Below, in pieces: positions 1 through 13,597 of a DNA stretch of 64,000 nucleotides. Made by a program: the position numbers and the translations under genes. The notes below the pieces were generated by a model that did not search any database, was not told the origin of the DNA, and was given only the letters and a program-made list of their open reading frames with translations. The DNA is from Apis mellifera (Eukaryota; Arthropoda; Insecta; Hymenoptera; Apidae): assembly GCF_003254395.2 (NCBI RefSeq), contig NC_037639.1, positions 5,477,001 through 5,541,000 on the forward strand, read 5' to 3'. Every line of letters starts with the position of its first letter. Positions within the stretch are counted from its first letter, which is position 1.

Positions 1-3000
1 ATTAATATTAAACAATAATTGTACCATAAAATATTTTACATTTTAAACAAATGTAATCTTTTTGTGAATCAATTTATTAAATATTATCATTATTGTTCAA
101 TATACGATAATATATATGTATATATATATACATATAAATATTTCGATTTTATTTTTATATATCTTCCCCCCATCAAAATGGAATCTCGACAAGTGTAAAA
201 AAATATAATATAATATAATACGTAAATTATTCAATTTTATTTTTACAATTATCCGTTATGACGCCTCAAAATATGATTTCAACTAAAGGTGGACTCATAC
301 AGAGAATCTCGTTCACGACTCGCGCCTACATATTAATTAAAAGTTATCGATACTTGGTCGTCGGTCGAAACATGAAGCTAATTTAATTTAAGAATAAAAA
401 TTCTTTTAAAAGATCGAAGTAATTCCATCTTAAGTAACGGCCGCTTTTGTAGTTTAATTGGACGAGAGAAAGGACGACGGATATGGAAATATCCGAAGAC
501 TGTCGTTTTCAAACGTGGTTCGAGGCTTCAAAGTGGAGCAACTGTCAAGATAAGGAAAAGTGAATCGACTGCTTTCACGGTTGTGTTGAATTCTGTTTGA
601 GGATCGTGGATTAAGCGAACGGCCCAATTAGTTCGATTCATCCACCAGTTTGATATTTGTACAAAATTTCCATTGATGAAATATTCGTAACGATCAACAG
701 CTTCGTGTTGTTCAACACGATTGGAGGAGTTCCCGTGTTTGAAGCAAATAAAATTTCACTTTTTGATATCGACGCAAATACGCGAACCGAATTTCAACCG
801 TGAAATATTGAATATTTATTGCACACGAGAAATCGATAATTACTATAGTATGGAAAATAAATAATTTTAACGCTGTATACAACTTTGCGATAAGAGATTA
901 TTCAAGTCTTTCTATATTTTATACATTTTATTTTGTAATGAGTAAAGTTGGTAAAATTTAAAAATAAAAATTGGAAAAAAACTTTATTATAAAAACTAAA
1001 TTACCGAATGCAGAACAAAATTTTGATTTATTTAAAAAAAAAAAAATATTGTATTTAATATTTACTTTAATATTTATATGCAACCATGTGAAAACACATA
1101 ATATTATATATATATAGAGAAAAAGAGAAAGAAAACACATATTTGAAATATTTATAAAATAAAAATATTTTAAATATCATCGATTAAAAAATAAAAGAAT
1201 TTGACTACAAAAGATTCGAAATATCTAAAATATAAATTGTTAATAGCTATTTAAATAGAAAATATAAATAAGATGATATTCGAAATACGTAATAAGCAAT
1301 GCTAACATCTAAATTCATCTTATGTATCTCCAAGATAAATTCTTGGGAATCAAAAATACGTGTTTTCTGGATTATAAATCATGCATATCGATTTAAAAAA
1401 AAAAAAAAAAAAGCACCACAAAAGAATAATTGGATAGTTATTAGGATTTAAATCCTTTCAAATGAAATTACCAATAGGCTGCTGCATCGTAATTCATTAA
1501 CGCCTGTTTAAATCATGTATAAGACAGATAGCCAGATTCCAGATAAAAACTTGGCTTTAGAAAACATAAATCGATAATCTATTGATTCCAAAAATGTAAA
1601 TTCGCGTTGAAATAAATTCCGAGGAATAAAATCTTATTTTTTGAACGAATCTTTATGTTTATTATTATCCTTATTATTATTTATCTATCAAATTCCTATG
1701 TCTTTTTTATTTTAAATTAAATTCTTTTAAATCATAATAGAAAATTTTAATATTCCCTTTTCGAACAATGCAACAGTATTTGAAAAAATTAATTGGAAGA
1801 ATAATTAATGTTGTCATCGTGATGAAAGATCGATTGCAACATTAATTGCTAAAAAGAAGTTCAACTAAAATTATTACTGTGATTAAAAAGCCACGATTAA
1901 TTAGAAGTTAACAATTTATAATTCAATTTCAAATGATTAAAATGGAATAATTAAAATTTTAATATTATAATTTAATTAAAAGCTTATAATAACTTTCTCG
2001 TTTACAATATTGAACAATATAAAAATCTACCGAAGGTTGTACACGATATTCACGGTATGTAGCATATCCTTGTCTTTCAAGGCTCAAGTACAACTTTTAC
2101 GATTCATTCAAATATCAAAGTATACTTGCATAAGTACATTCCTGAATCCTATAGGTAGATGTTTTGGAATTCAAAACCAGCTTGTATAATCAAAGTACTT
2201 TGCAAATACAGAAAATGAAACAATATCTTCTCTGACAAGTAATCGAATCCTATGAAATAAATACTGTGTAATAAATACAAAATATTTCAGAAAATGATTC
2301 AACATCTAAAAACAATAAAATAAAGAATGTATCCTATTTGATGATATTTTATTTATGAACCGTAACAAATTTTCCTAAGATATTAAATGAATATTAAAAT
2401 ATCATTCATTGGATCGCTATAATTCGAAGGAATAAGAGCATGAAAAAAAGAAATGAGAAGAATACCGAAATTAAATTCATTAGGCCTCTACTTAAGAATA
2501 TCAAATCCATGCAAAAAATATTGAAAGAATAATCACAACTGATAATTATGCAATATAGTAATATAATGAAATGTAAAGTATAATATAACTATTTTAAGTA
2601 TCTTCTACGAAATAAAGTGATAATGATAAAATGCAAAACTTGCAATAAAATAAACTTTTCTTGTTATTTTCAGATGTTGAATCAATCCTAATAATATTTT
2701 CTACTTAATACAGAATATTCTATTGATTAATTTCATTTCAAAGTGAAAAAATAGAAAAGAAAATATAAAATACAAGCTCCTACAAATTATAAAAAATATA
2801 CAAGCTTAAATTTTTCAAAGAAATTAAAATTGTACGTCTTATCTTCCATAAAAATCTCAAAAAAAAAAAAAATAAATCATTTATTTCTATCAAAAATAAT
2901 TGAAAAAATAAATAAATTATTTATCCAAAATGAAAATGAAAAAAAATATCTATATATCGATCATAAACATCAAGACAGCGATATAAAAGAAGACTTAAAC

Positions 3001-3080
3001 CTATAGAAGCTTCCTCTCGAAGCCTCGCGTCTAAATACGAGCCCTATCTACCGCACGGATCTAAATCCTTGTAAATCAGA
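1..3080. other. AT-rich non-coding stretch
   Basis: I see no gene here. The stretch is AT-rich with A/T homopolymers, for example a run of A near 1396-1412 and another near 2859-2871, and short TA-rich patches near 110-135. A slightly GC-richer block at about 240-800 has no convincing open frame or splice structure. It is most likely intergenic or intronic DNA. Confidence 0.6.
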
Positions 3081-3245
3081 ACCATCAGGAGATGGTTTCC
3101 AAGCGTACTCGCGATCTTCCCACTTCTCGCGGCCCATTCGTTCCATTAACGGTGAACGCACCTTTGATTTTCAGCCTCTCCGGCCTTCTTAGCCCTTCTT
3201 CGATCTCGCTCTCTCGTGGAGGAACACACGCACGCGAGCACACGT

Positions 3246-3613
3246 TTATCCACGAGCGTATACGCGACAATAGCGGTACCAAAGTCGTTTTATTGTCGCG
3301 CACTTATTGTCCACCACGTATCGCGGCTCGTAAACACTGTCCCGCCGTTGAAAGCATGCTCCGTGGGCAGATTTCGTAATCGTTTTAGAGGTTACGCCGA
3401 AGGTTAGCCCTTCTGCCGTGACCACTACTTCCCTGCTCGTCATTTTCGTCGTTACGACGCATTGCGGATTTTCGAGGCCAAAGAACGCTTCGACGATAAA
3501 CAGAATGACTTCGATACGCAGAACTCTGACTAATGTCAACGACATTCCGCGGTAGAAAAACATTTCCCAAGCGAAATTTTTTTGTTTATACCTCGAGGAT
3601 ATAATCGGATCAA
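3246..3613 (-). CDS. candidate small secreted-protein exon (105-aa ORF)
   Basis: This is an unrecognised minus-strand ORF of 105 codons, ATG at 3563-3561 and stop at 3246-3248. The N-terminus carries a hydrophobic stretch starting at the second Met (MSLTLVRVLRIEVILFIV), followed by a small-residue region and then a Cys, which is how a signal peptide and cleavage region would look. The mature part would be about 75 aa, basic, with four or so cysteines. A possible acceptor (attcag) ends at 3614, so the exon could start at 3613 and be the second exon of the transcript whose donor lies at 4160. Against it, the block is CpG-rich and several other frames, including plus-strand ones, are also open, so length alone means little. 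No family is recognised. Confidence 0.25.
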
Positions 3614-4159
3614 CTGAATGAAATTCGTGGAATTTTACTTGAGAATGTTGACGATTCTATCCAATTCAAGCATGCTTTCAATATTCTAATTACGTTTCGT
3701 ATAATTTCGAAGAATTCTCCTATATGGAGAATATATGGAAAAAGTATATTGAAAATACGACACGTTTATTTTATAACAGTCAACTCTTAAATGAAGATTA
3801 TTAACAATGAGATAATTATAACACGTGGCACTTATTTATTTTGCCATGTGTTACAAGAGAGCAAAGTTATAACTGTTTATAATGTTTGCAGCGTAGAATC
3901 GTATATAGCTGTTAGAGGTCGTGTTTGCCGCGTCTTTATCTACCATACCTATGGGCTAAAAAATGTGGTTTTTATAACGCAATACGCCATCGAATAATAC
4001 GAACTACGAAAATCTTACATACTAAACGCCAATCGAAACGATAATTACGCGAAATTGAGAACGAAACGGAATGGAATTGATCCATGTTCACGGCGAGACG
4101 GTGATAATCGCGCCATTGTGATGAATTAAACAACAAATCAAGTGAAGTTCGTTACTTAC

Positions 4160-4850
4160 CGGTGACGAATGGTGTAGAGGTTAGCCACAAACCATGCTTC
4201 TGTTCAATCGATGTATGACGATTAGCAGAATATAAATGTTGAATTGGCAGGATTGTAGAATCGAGGTGGCCCGGAACAACGATGATTTTCAGTCTTTTTC
4301 TCCAAAAGGCACAAATGTCACCACATCGAAACACGACTCACAGGATGGAGGGGCCGGCGTGTCGTCAATTGCGTCGCAATCGTTCGCGTCCCAAACTTCG
4401 TTATACGCGGTGTGTCAATGAATCGAAAGGAAAACACCGGGAATTTTGGGGAGTGGATATAACTGAACGTGAGCTTCGATCGATGTCCGTGCGCAGACTG
4501 CCCGCACCTCGGCTGCTGCCGGGCGTTCGTCATGTTGCGGTCTCGCTGGGTCTTTGTCGATCTTGCTTCGTCTCTCGCTCGGTTACACTCGGCTTCCCCA
4601 CTATCGTCGATTGTACCGTCTCACTTGCACGACGCGCGCACTTCCCCCTTCGAAATAACACTCAGTTTCGCCGTTCGTTCGATGCCACGACCGAGCATCG
4701 AACATTTTCCACCGTTTTCCACAAATTCACACTGCACAACGTGATTCGCACGAGCTTTTCCATTTATAATGGCGAACAATTCGATGCGTGCGCAGCAGTT
4801 TCGATATATCGTTGCGCGCGCCACTAACTGCGAGTTTCGAGAAGCGGGCT
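4160..4850 (-). promoter_or_regulatory. CpG-rich promoter and first exon of a minus-strand transcript
   Basis: A CpG-rich block of about 750 bp stands out sharply from AT-rich flanks. On the minus strand it ends in a strong 5' splice site: exon bases caccg followed by gtaagt, with the exon ending at 4160. A frame stays open through the last 180 bases of the exon but has no good ATG, so I read it as a mainly untranslated first exon with the start somewhere in 4400-4850. Downstream on the same strand lies the 105-aa ORF at 3246-3563, the nearest candidate coding exon. The exact start site cannot be fixed from sequence. Confidence 0.4.
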
Positions 4851-4860
4851 TTCCAATCGA

Positions 4861-6050
4861 AACTATTCGATAATTGGAAATGGGCGGAAAAATGCTCTCA
4901 TTTCAAATTTAATAAATTGATTTCGGCAACGATTTAATGATTTGTCGAAATTATGAGAAAGAAGGCGTTTCTTTGGAATCTATATAGAGTTTTTATTGTT
5001 TCTTGAATTCATATTTTGAATTCAGATCTTCCAGTGAAAAATTTTACAAATCTGTAATTTAATGCTTCGATGATTAATAATAAATATATATTTTTCACTT
5101 ACTTTGAAAATATTGAAAAAATTAAAAATTGTTTTATGTTTTTTAGGATATAAGGATTATTTATTTATTTATTTATTTATTTTTGAATAAATTTATTACA
5201 ATTAATTTTATTTTTTTTTGTTATTCAAATAAATTTATATAGATTTTATTCATTAATAAATTTTTTTTAATATTCATACATTATTTTCAATTTTATAATA
5301 TAATTTTAAATTTTAATTTCTATAATTATTTTCGATTATTTTATTTTAATTCATCTTCTACAAAAACAGATTTTTCTTTTCGTATTCATATTCTTAAAAT
5401 GCATTTCTATTGCAAAAGATAAAAATGAAATTAAACGTTTTCCGTTTTCCATAGATATTATCCGAATATTTATGTATGCATTCACAGTGCAATCTACAAT
5501 AATTTATATTCGATTTCTACTTGACTACTGAATCCTGCTGTGTACATATCATGTACATTATGTCAACTACATATGCCATGATTTATGGTTCTGTTCAGAA
5601 CAAATAAGTTTTCTGTATTTTACGTATTCCGTTGAATACATCGATAAAATCTCAAATACCTGTTTTTCTATTACGATGGATCTATTATTTCCCTTCACGT
5701 TTTCATGTTATTTCTTTCCAAAAATAATATTTCTTTCTAATTGAATTTCAATCATTAATTATCTTAAATTTAAATATTGATCCATTAAACTTTATACAAT
5801 TATTTATATTAGATTAATTTCGTTACAACAAATTATTGTTACCTCTTTATAATTCTGTTTCGTTAAAAACAGATTTCAACTTTAGAGATCTTTTTACAAA
5901 TAGATTAATTTCAATAAATTTATTAATGTTTTTATATATTTCTAGACACATCATTATTGCGATATTTGGTCTTTTTCTCATCCTAAGAGGCCAAATATAT
6001 TATTACAAAACCAAAGGAAAAAATGGAAGATATATAAACAATTGCAACAC
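4861..6050. other. AT-rich intergenic DNA with ATTT microsatellite
   Basis: No gene is supported here. The stretch is AT-rich, with a (TTTA)n microsatellite at about 5159-5182 and several A/T homopolymers. On the minus strand an AATAAA lies at 5919-5924 and could serve as the polyadenylation signal of the small gene that ends at 6055. Confidence 0.5.
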
Positions 6051-6054
6051 TTGG

Positions 6055-6853
6055 TTAATGTTCATTTGAAATGTTCAAGTAATCTTCGCCACAATTATCG
6101 AATAAACGAACGATCCAGTCGGACAGCTCCTCGAGCAAAGTGTTGCCTAATTTTTCTCCACCAATCCTGAAAAAACAAGAAACATTAACAAAACTACACG
6201 TTACCATACGTTCATCATCAACGTCACTTATCGCTAGTGATGGGCTCAAGTACATCGTAAGTAAATTCGAAAATTGACAAATTCGAATATTTTATAAAGT
6301 TTCAAAGTACGATAAATTTGAATGCAAAAGAAAAAAAGAAAAGAAATCAAAAGATCGATTTAATCACTATCTTTGACTATTAGAATTCTCATTCCACATT
6401 ATAATTATATCAGTCTCGTTACATTTCGTTCTCACATTTGTTTTTTAATAAAATGATCTATAAACAGTAAAAAAAATTGTAAATAAAAAAAACTAAAATA
6501 AATATATCTTTCTGATTCCTTACAACAAACTTTTATAAATTCTAACTATTTATAAACGATTCAGATTCAGAAATTTACAAGAGCCTTCGAAATCCAGTCT
6601 ACAAAATAATCAACAACCACCAAAATGAGCAAATATATTTTACTAATACCGACGAAATGATTTGATTTCAGATCCATCGAACATATCGAACTTGATCCCA
6701 TCACTACTTACCACTATCAAGCTAATATTCGGGGTAATTGTTTAATACATACCTTGGATCGCCTCCACTCGGCATCAGCGCGAAATTTAATGGCACGTGT
6801 TTACTCATTCCATCGTGCACTCGCGATCTCGTTAATTGGCCCGCGGCGCGCAT
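6055..6853 (-). CDS. candidate two-exon small protein gene (70 aa)
   Basis: This is an unrecognised minus-strand gene model. Exon 1 is 6853-6753 and ends ccaag with donor gtatgt. Exon 2 is 6166-6055, after a pyrimidine-rich acceptor (ttttttcag), and ends in TAA at 6055-6057. The exons join in phase through a split Arg codon (AG|G). From the first ATG, which directly follows an in-frame TGA, the product is 70 aa; from the second ATG at 6808 it is 55 aa. The C-terminal half, around residues GEKLGNTLLEELSDWIV, is amphipathic, acidic and helix-like, unlike chance translation of AT-rich DNA. There is no signal peptide or membrane segment. It could instead be the 3' end of a longer gene whose earlier exons I did not find, or a non-coding RNA. 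A CpG-rich block just upstream (6780-7310) could hold its promoter. Confidence 0.4.
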
Positions 6854-7310
6854 TCATTGATTAATGACGACCCCTCCCATCCAGTTTTCATAATCATCGG
6901 GCTCGATTCGTATCCTCCCTCCCTCCCCGCTCACGCTCGATGGCCCGACAATCGACGGATAAAAGGGTCGTTAAAAAACAGATTGCAACGTATATATCCC
7001 CCCCCCTCTCTTTCCTCGTGGCGACACACAAGCGACAATCTCGCCTTTCCGCGCCGTGAATTCGCGTGTTATCGCGTCCCCTTATCGGGCGCGTGTCGTC
7101 GCTTGACGCGAATAGAAAACCGGATGGATCAGAAATCGACGGGGCCCATTGTGCGACAAGGTGGATCGTGAATCGAGGCAGGAAGCACGGGGTAATAGGA
7201 TATTTCCAGGCACCGACCCCATTTTCGCGTTTTTACGGATTCGAACACGTCCTGTAACCCAGTTGGCCGAGCTTTTTGCTTCGTGGCCGAGAATCGAAAC
7301 TTTGAAAGAA
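6854..7310. promoter_or_regulatory. CpG-rich block upstream of the 70-aa gene
   Basis: This is a GC/CpG-rich island next to the start of the minus-strand small gene, with AT-rich DNA beyond. Several frames are open on the plus strand, as expected from CpG-rich DNA, but none shows coherent protein character. The position fits a promoter or conserved regulatory block for the small gene. No TATA box is convincing. Confidence 0.3.
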
Positions 7311-9160
7311 CTTTTAGAAGAAAGAAGAGGGGAAATCCTTGGTGTGTGTATTTATTTATTTATTTTTTCTTCTTTTCTTTTTGATCAAACATTGAAATTG
7401 AATAATATTTGTTATTTTCTGTTGTAGCAAGAGGATCAAATTGAGATTCGCTTTCATCACGTTTTAAATTTTTGAAACATATTCTCGAGAAGGATTGGAG
7501 ATAGATTGCGATGTGATTTCGTTTTTGTTGGAGTCGATTACACGCACGGAAGAAAAAATAGAAAAATTGGAAAGGACAGAAAAATAGATCGGATCGAATA
7601 AAGTGTAAACGAATGTGGGAAAGTTTGTGATGAGGAAAAAAAAGTATCTTTTGGATGGACCCACATCGTTCGTCTAACCAAGCCTCTATTATGCTTTCGC
7701 TAGGAGAGAGAGTGTCATCGATCTTCCGGTTAAAGTTACCATCTTTTCATTTCGGAACAGCCACTCGTCCTTCATGAATCTCAAAAGCTACGTGGTGAAA
7801 CTGAATTTTAAGAAGGAAGAGATACGTGTACAGATTTCTCATAGAGGTAGATTGCCTTCTTTTGTTCTACATCAAGCTTAAATGGGTTTTTTGATAACAA
7901 ATAACAGTTACGTGTGTGAGATAATAATCGTTAAAAAATGAAACGCGAAAAATTATGGAGGAGACACTGATGAATGAATGAGTTTAAGAAGATCGAAAGT
8001 GAAGCATTCTTAAATGATGAACAATAAGCAATAAATCAGTTTTATTATCCCGCGTCACGAGTACGAGTAATTGTGATTTCTTAATTACTTCTTGTAGACT
8101 ATATGTAATAGTTTTGTTTCTCTGCATTGTGCAAATAATTTATTAGACAAAATCAAGTTCTCTAATATTTTTGTTTGCAAAATTTTAAACTAATGAATCT
8201 TTAAAAAATTCTATAAATATCCTTTTTAAATAGAGAAATAAAAATAGAGATACAAACAATATATGAATTCCAAATATTTCTGTACAAGAAATATACTCTT
8301 TATACTCATATATCAGTCATCATCACACTCATAGTCTGATTAAATTTATCCACGTAAATCTTTTTATCGTTTCACAATATACGATAAGTATTTTACGAAA
8401 AATAAAAATCATGATCATTACTATAATTACTGTCGATAAATTTTTTTTCCTAACTCAACTTTCAAGTCCCTAAATTAAATTACTTACTATCTTGTTCACA
8501 GAGTTCCATACCATTAAATTTATTTATGTAAAAATGGCTCCAAGTTTTAACAATTCTTCTAACTTGTTGCTACAATTATCAAATTGGTTGCAAAATTGTC
8601 CTATTCATGATCGAACGTTCAAACTAAATTACCATGCAATACAGAGTTATCCACAAACCGCTTAAAAATCAGTAACTACAATCTCCACTCTTGGATGAAG
8701 ATCCAAGAATCTTCCTGGAAAAATAATCGTAATTGACATAACTATGCGTCTCGTTCAATTTCGTCGCCGTCTTTGTCTTCGAAATTTTGCGTCGCAGTCT
8801 GGTAAATCATAAACGTCATATAACTGACCGTAAAACCGTGCGATTGCGGTCGTAATTCTTTTCTGGTGGTACCCGACCACGTGGCTTCCCGGCTGATTTT
8901 TCAGTTTTCACTACGCGGAAGGTTATTGAACGTGTCGCGGTGTGCCAAGGTAAACCGAGTGGAACGAACGGCGAAGACATGTCTATTGTTAAAGAGCAAG
9001 GCGTTCTCTGAACGTCGTTTTCCATGTCCGCAATTGAGTTTTCACCTCGACATCCCTCATTTTCATCATAAAACGCGTTTTAATGCCTCTAGAAGTTATA
9101 CCTGTGGCTATATGGTTTCCTAGTATTTCTCCTTTTATTATTAGATAGATATAAAAATAA

Positions 9161-9166
<6 letters not shown>

Positions 9167-9217
<51 letters not shown>
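9167..9217. repeat. (AT)n microsatellite
   Basis: This is an uninterrupted AT dinucleotide run of about 51 bp, followed some 55 bp later by an AAAT tetranucleotide repeat at about 9272-9300. It is a plain length-polymorphic microsatellite. Confidence 0.95.
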
Positions 9218-9220
<3 letters not shown>

Positions 9221-12200
9221 CTTTGGCATTATACCGTTTCGATTATATAAGTATATTTATGTTCCAGAAATTGGATAAATAAATAAATAAATAAATAAAT
9301 AAAAAAGGAAATAAAATATCTTAAGTAGCAATAAATGGAAGCTTCCTAGCTGAAATAGGATTGGTATAATTGGCTAATATGTTGCTTCCTTTCTAATCGA
9401 CACAATCTCGAATCGAAGATTTTGAAGCGTTTGAAGATAGTAAGCGTTCAAGTAAGTACACTTGGGATTAATATGTCGAGAGTTATGAGATTCAACGACA
9501 ATTGGCATCTTCTTGGTGCGATAGGGGTTTGTTTAATAGAGACTATTAGATTTGATTAAAAACATTTACACAAAGCACATATTTCTTCGATCAATTTCAA
9601 TTTTTATTCTCGTAAAATTCCTCTTTTATTCTATTTATATCAAATTTAAAGAAAGCTAGAATGATTGACAATATACAGTTAATACAAAAAATTGGATTAC
9701 GATCTTCCTGAAAGATTTATTTTATCAAAGTTTCTTAAACTATCAACGCGATCAATTTCTCATTACATTATATCATCCCAATCTTCTTAAAATACAATCC
9801 ATCCAATTTTTCCAACGCAACGTTCGATTCCTTTTTCCTACGATCGCGATGATTATTCCCTTTACGGACGATCATCACGGATCCCATGAAATTCTCTCAC
9901 GAAAATCGAAGCGAAACCACAACACGTGGTCGAATCGATTCGACGAGCATTGGCGCAAATTCTATCTATCGACAGGCCACACAGAAAGCTGCTCATAGTA
10001 GAACAACGTAACCCGAAGACCTGTGTAACAGTACCTCTCGAAAAAGACGGGGCAACGCTTCTAACTGTACTGTTAAACATCCACGCTCGCCTTCCTTTTT
10101 TTTTTCCTTTTTCCTCTCCTTTTTTTCTCCCTTTTTTCCTTTTCGAGCCACTTTGGACGCATATTAAACCCGTCCACGAGTCGTTACAGCTGTTTTTTCA
10201 ACGCAACGGCGACGACCGGCCCATTCTTCGATTGCAAACGAAACAAATACACGCACGTTTTGTACGTCGAGCTGTCCACCGCGAGACGGCCTCGCGCCCT
10301 TTCTTCTTTTTCCCGCTTCCACCAGACAAATGCACGTCGCTTTTCGGATCGATGCACGGAATCTTAATGACATACTCGTCACGTATTCACTCGTGGACGA
10401 CACTCGTGCACCATAAGTCCTAAGGGACGACAAAAGAAAACGTGCCACGTTTTGTGCCGGCTCGAACGGTATCGCGTGCACGATGCCTCGGACACGGCGA
10501 CAGGTTTGTTAACCGTTTTCTCCGTTTGTGTGGGAGAACGAGCGAACCATTTTCGAGGAAATTTACGTCTCTTTAACCCTTCCCCGCGAATCAATCTACT
10601 CTACCTGGTTTTTTTTTCTCTTCGGTATTTATTATTTGTCGGGTATGACAATTTCAGGGGATGAAGAATAGTTTTCGAGATGGTTTGACAGAAATTTGTG
10701 AGAAAATTTAGAATTTATGGTGTTGATTAAATCAGGATAAATAAATGCTGAATAAATTTTGAAATATTTTCCTTGAAATATTGATTTCCTCGTAAAGTAA
10801 AAATTCCAGTTATTGCAATTCGTTCGAAAAACTCGAGTTGGAGAAGGTTTTCCTCTTAAAAAGAGTGTGTATAGTTGTTTATCGGGATGTCAAAAAGGGA
10901 TCTTGGTTAGGCTTTCAAACTGTTGTAGGCTTCTGGCGTATATCCAGAAATATTGCACTTAGAATCCTGCATCTCGCAACAACTTCTTGGGACGTGACGT
11001 AGTTTCTCGAGCACTTCAAATCGCACAAGTTCTGAAGTTGAACATTCAAGTAAAAGAGATAAGGTAAGATGAAATAAATTTGTGTACAATCTGTTTATAA
11101 AATCTTTTCACGGGTACGTATATTGGACACGCATATTTAATAAAATTAAAATAACATTCAAGTTATTCTGTCATAAAAATTTTATCATCGATAACCATAT
11201 ATGAAAGCATATAAGCAAAAGTTTTTCTTCTTCTATAGTTTATTCAATTCATCAATCCAAAATCTTTCTAATATTCTAATCATTTGTTATCTCTATAATT
11301 TTATCTTTTCCTTTATATATAATAAAACGTATTTTCAATTGTACATAATTATAATTGAATTATCGAAAGAGAAATAATCAAAAGAACGAAAATCTATAAA
11401 GAACTTTGTTGCAATTAAATAACAATTATCTCAATAAAATATTTTTTCCAATATATACATGTTATCCAATTTTCACATCGGTTGTTTAAAAATCCAACGC
11501 AGCAAAAAAAAAAGAAAAGAGAAAAAAATCCCTCATTAACGCTCAAAGTATATACACTGTATATCGACACTGTGAAATTAATCGAGGGTTATAAATCATA
11601 TCGATTGAAATTATGAAGTTCACCGTAACGACCAATGCGAGTATCGAGGATATAAATCTTCGAAGATTCGATCTATTTTTACACATCTCGGACGGTTCCG
11701 ATCGTCATTAATATTCATCAAAATGCAACGTATCCCCGGTGCACCTCACAGGAAGCAATAAAGCACAAGCATCGATCGGAATGTCTATTAAATTAGCTTT
11801 GTCTCTCATCTTGATTCAACATGCTGTCCGACAACGCTCGTGGCTCGTCACGAACGATGCTTTCTTAAATATGCACCAGCCGTTTGCCGCTTATCATCGT
11901 GTTATTCGCTCCTTTCACACGAAAAGAAAAATTTCTTTTCCCCTCCCCGACCCATCGATTCTGATCCATTTACCAATCATAACGATGTTCCAAAAAATCT
12001 TGGGATCATTTCTCCGATCAAATTATTCTCTCACCATAATTACATCGCCATAGATTCTTCAGACATCATGCAATTAATTTCACGTAAAGTACTTTACACT
12101 CTTCTTCGAAATATAATTATATCTCACTATATTTTTATAAAATAAAAAAAGATATTATTATAATGAAATACACGCCTTTTTAAATAGATCGTCAAATTTT

Positions 12201-13575
12201 CTTTTTCACCTTGAGGGAAAAATTCAAAATCGCAACCCTTGTTATCGAGAAGCCTTGGAGCATCGTTTCAATAAAATACTTTTAAAGAGACGCTGTTTTG
12301 ATTAGAGATCCAAAGTACGGGCGGAGTGTGGCGAATTTTCCGGAACTCGGCGGTCTCAGGGAGGCGTTGATTTATTACATTGTCCGGGAACGGCCGATAA
12401 AAGCATCCTTTACGCTTGTGTAAAAATTACACGATGCAACGGGCACGTATTACGGGCACACGACCCACGCGTCCCTCTTCGAATGATCATCGTACTTGAG
12501 AATCCTTGTTCATAAAATTTTTACGATAATTTATAGCTTAATATACCAGCAAAATGCTCGATAGTTTGCCTTTTCTCTCTCTCTCTCTCCCTCCTTTCTC
12601 TCTTCTTCTTCTTCTTCTTTTTTTTTTCTTCCCTCTGTCCGATCGCGACCCCTATTTGCTCGTTTTCCAGTTTTACCGCCACTATCACACATTGGCATCG
12701 CGTCTTACATTGTAACGCGTATCAATTTTAATAACTAACATTATGCTACATTATTTATTTATGAGTCCATACCGCGGCTGAGAGACCTGCCTCGTGGCTA
12801 ATTAGATTCAGGCTTTCCATTACCCGTTTATTGAAATTACACGGTTCAACGTTTTATGCATACCGTGCTCGTGTTTCTTCTTCGAGCGAATATTTCGTCG
12901 GATACGCTAGGTTTTATTTTCCTTAACACATGCTATCTTCAAGGTTCCATTGTACCGTTCTCTTTCGTTGTCACAGATTGACGAAAATTCTTTTATTATT
13001 GCAACAAAGATATTTCTGAATGAAACGTTTTGTAAATATATATATACGTAGATGTGCTTTGTTTTATCCATTTTATCCATATTTCTCTTTTCTATTACAT
13101 CATCACAAATGTATATTTTTGTTTTTCTCGAATTTTCTCGAAACAAACGAGGATTGCTGTGGGATCTCAAGGATCTATTAATCTCGTATATAAAAGTAGA
13201 AATGATGGAAAAAAATGGGGTCACGCAAAATTCGTGGATAATAATTATAACGCTCCGGGGGAACGTAATTACGCTATTGCCGGTTCATTAAAACACCGTA
13301 GGTGGCCGAAAATCAAAATAATAAGCGAGCATAACTGTCGCATCGTTATTCACGATATAATTATTTATATCTCAACCTTGTGCTTGTAAAAACCCTCTCG
13401 TTGCTCCTTTTTTCAAATTATTCCCTCACGATACCAATCGCTATTCAAATTAAATCAATTCGGTATCCTCGGTACGGCTACTAAATATTTCAGTGCAACA
13501 TTGAACCACTTATCAAGATTCGAAAGGAAAAGAGGGAAAAAAAAAGAAAAAAAAAGAAAAAAGGAAGAGAAAAAA

Positions 13576-13597
13576 GAGAGAGAGAGAGAGAGAGAGA
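13576..13597. repeat. (AG)n microsatellite in a purine tract
   Basis: An AG dinucleotide repeat sits at the end of a purine-only tract of A and G that begins near 13523. A shorter (AG)n occurs near 14474. Confidence 0.85.

Noticed and set aside
4285..4305. tcagtctttttctcc, like the start of miR-14
   Set aside because: It diverges after 15 bases, lies in the CpG-rich first exon and has no foldback partner.
9926..10423. 165-codon plus-strand frame
   Set aside because: It starts at a non-ATG codon, contains a T/C tract giving poly-Phe, and the opposite strand is open too; it looks like a CpG-rich island, not a gene.
12857..12872. cataccgtgctc, like the 3' half of miR-276
   Set aside because: The seed half is missing and no complementary arm is nearby; chance match.
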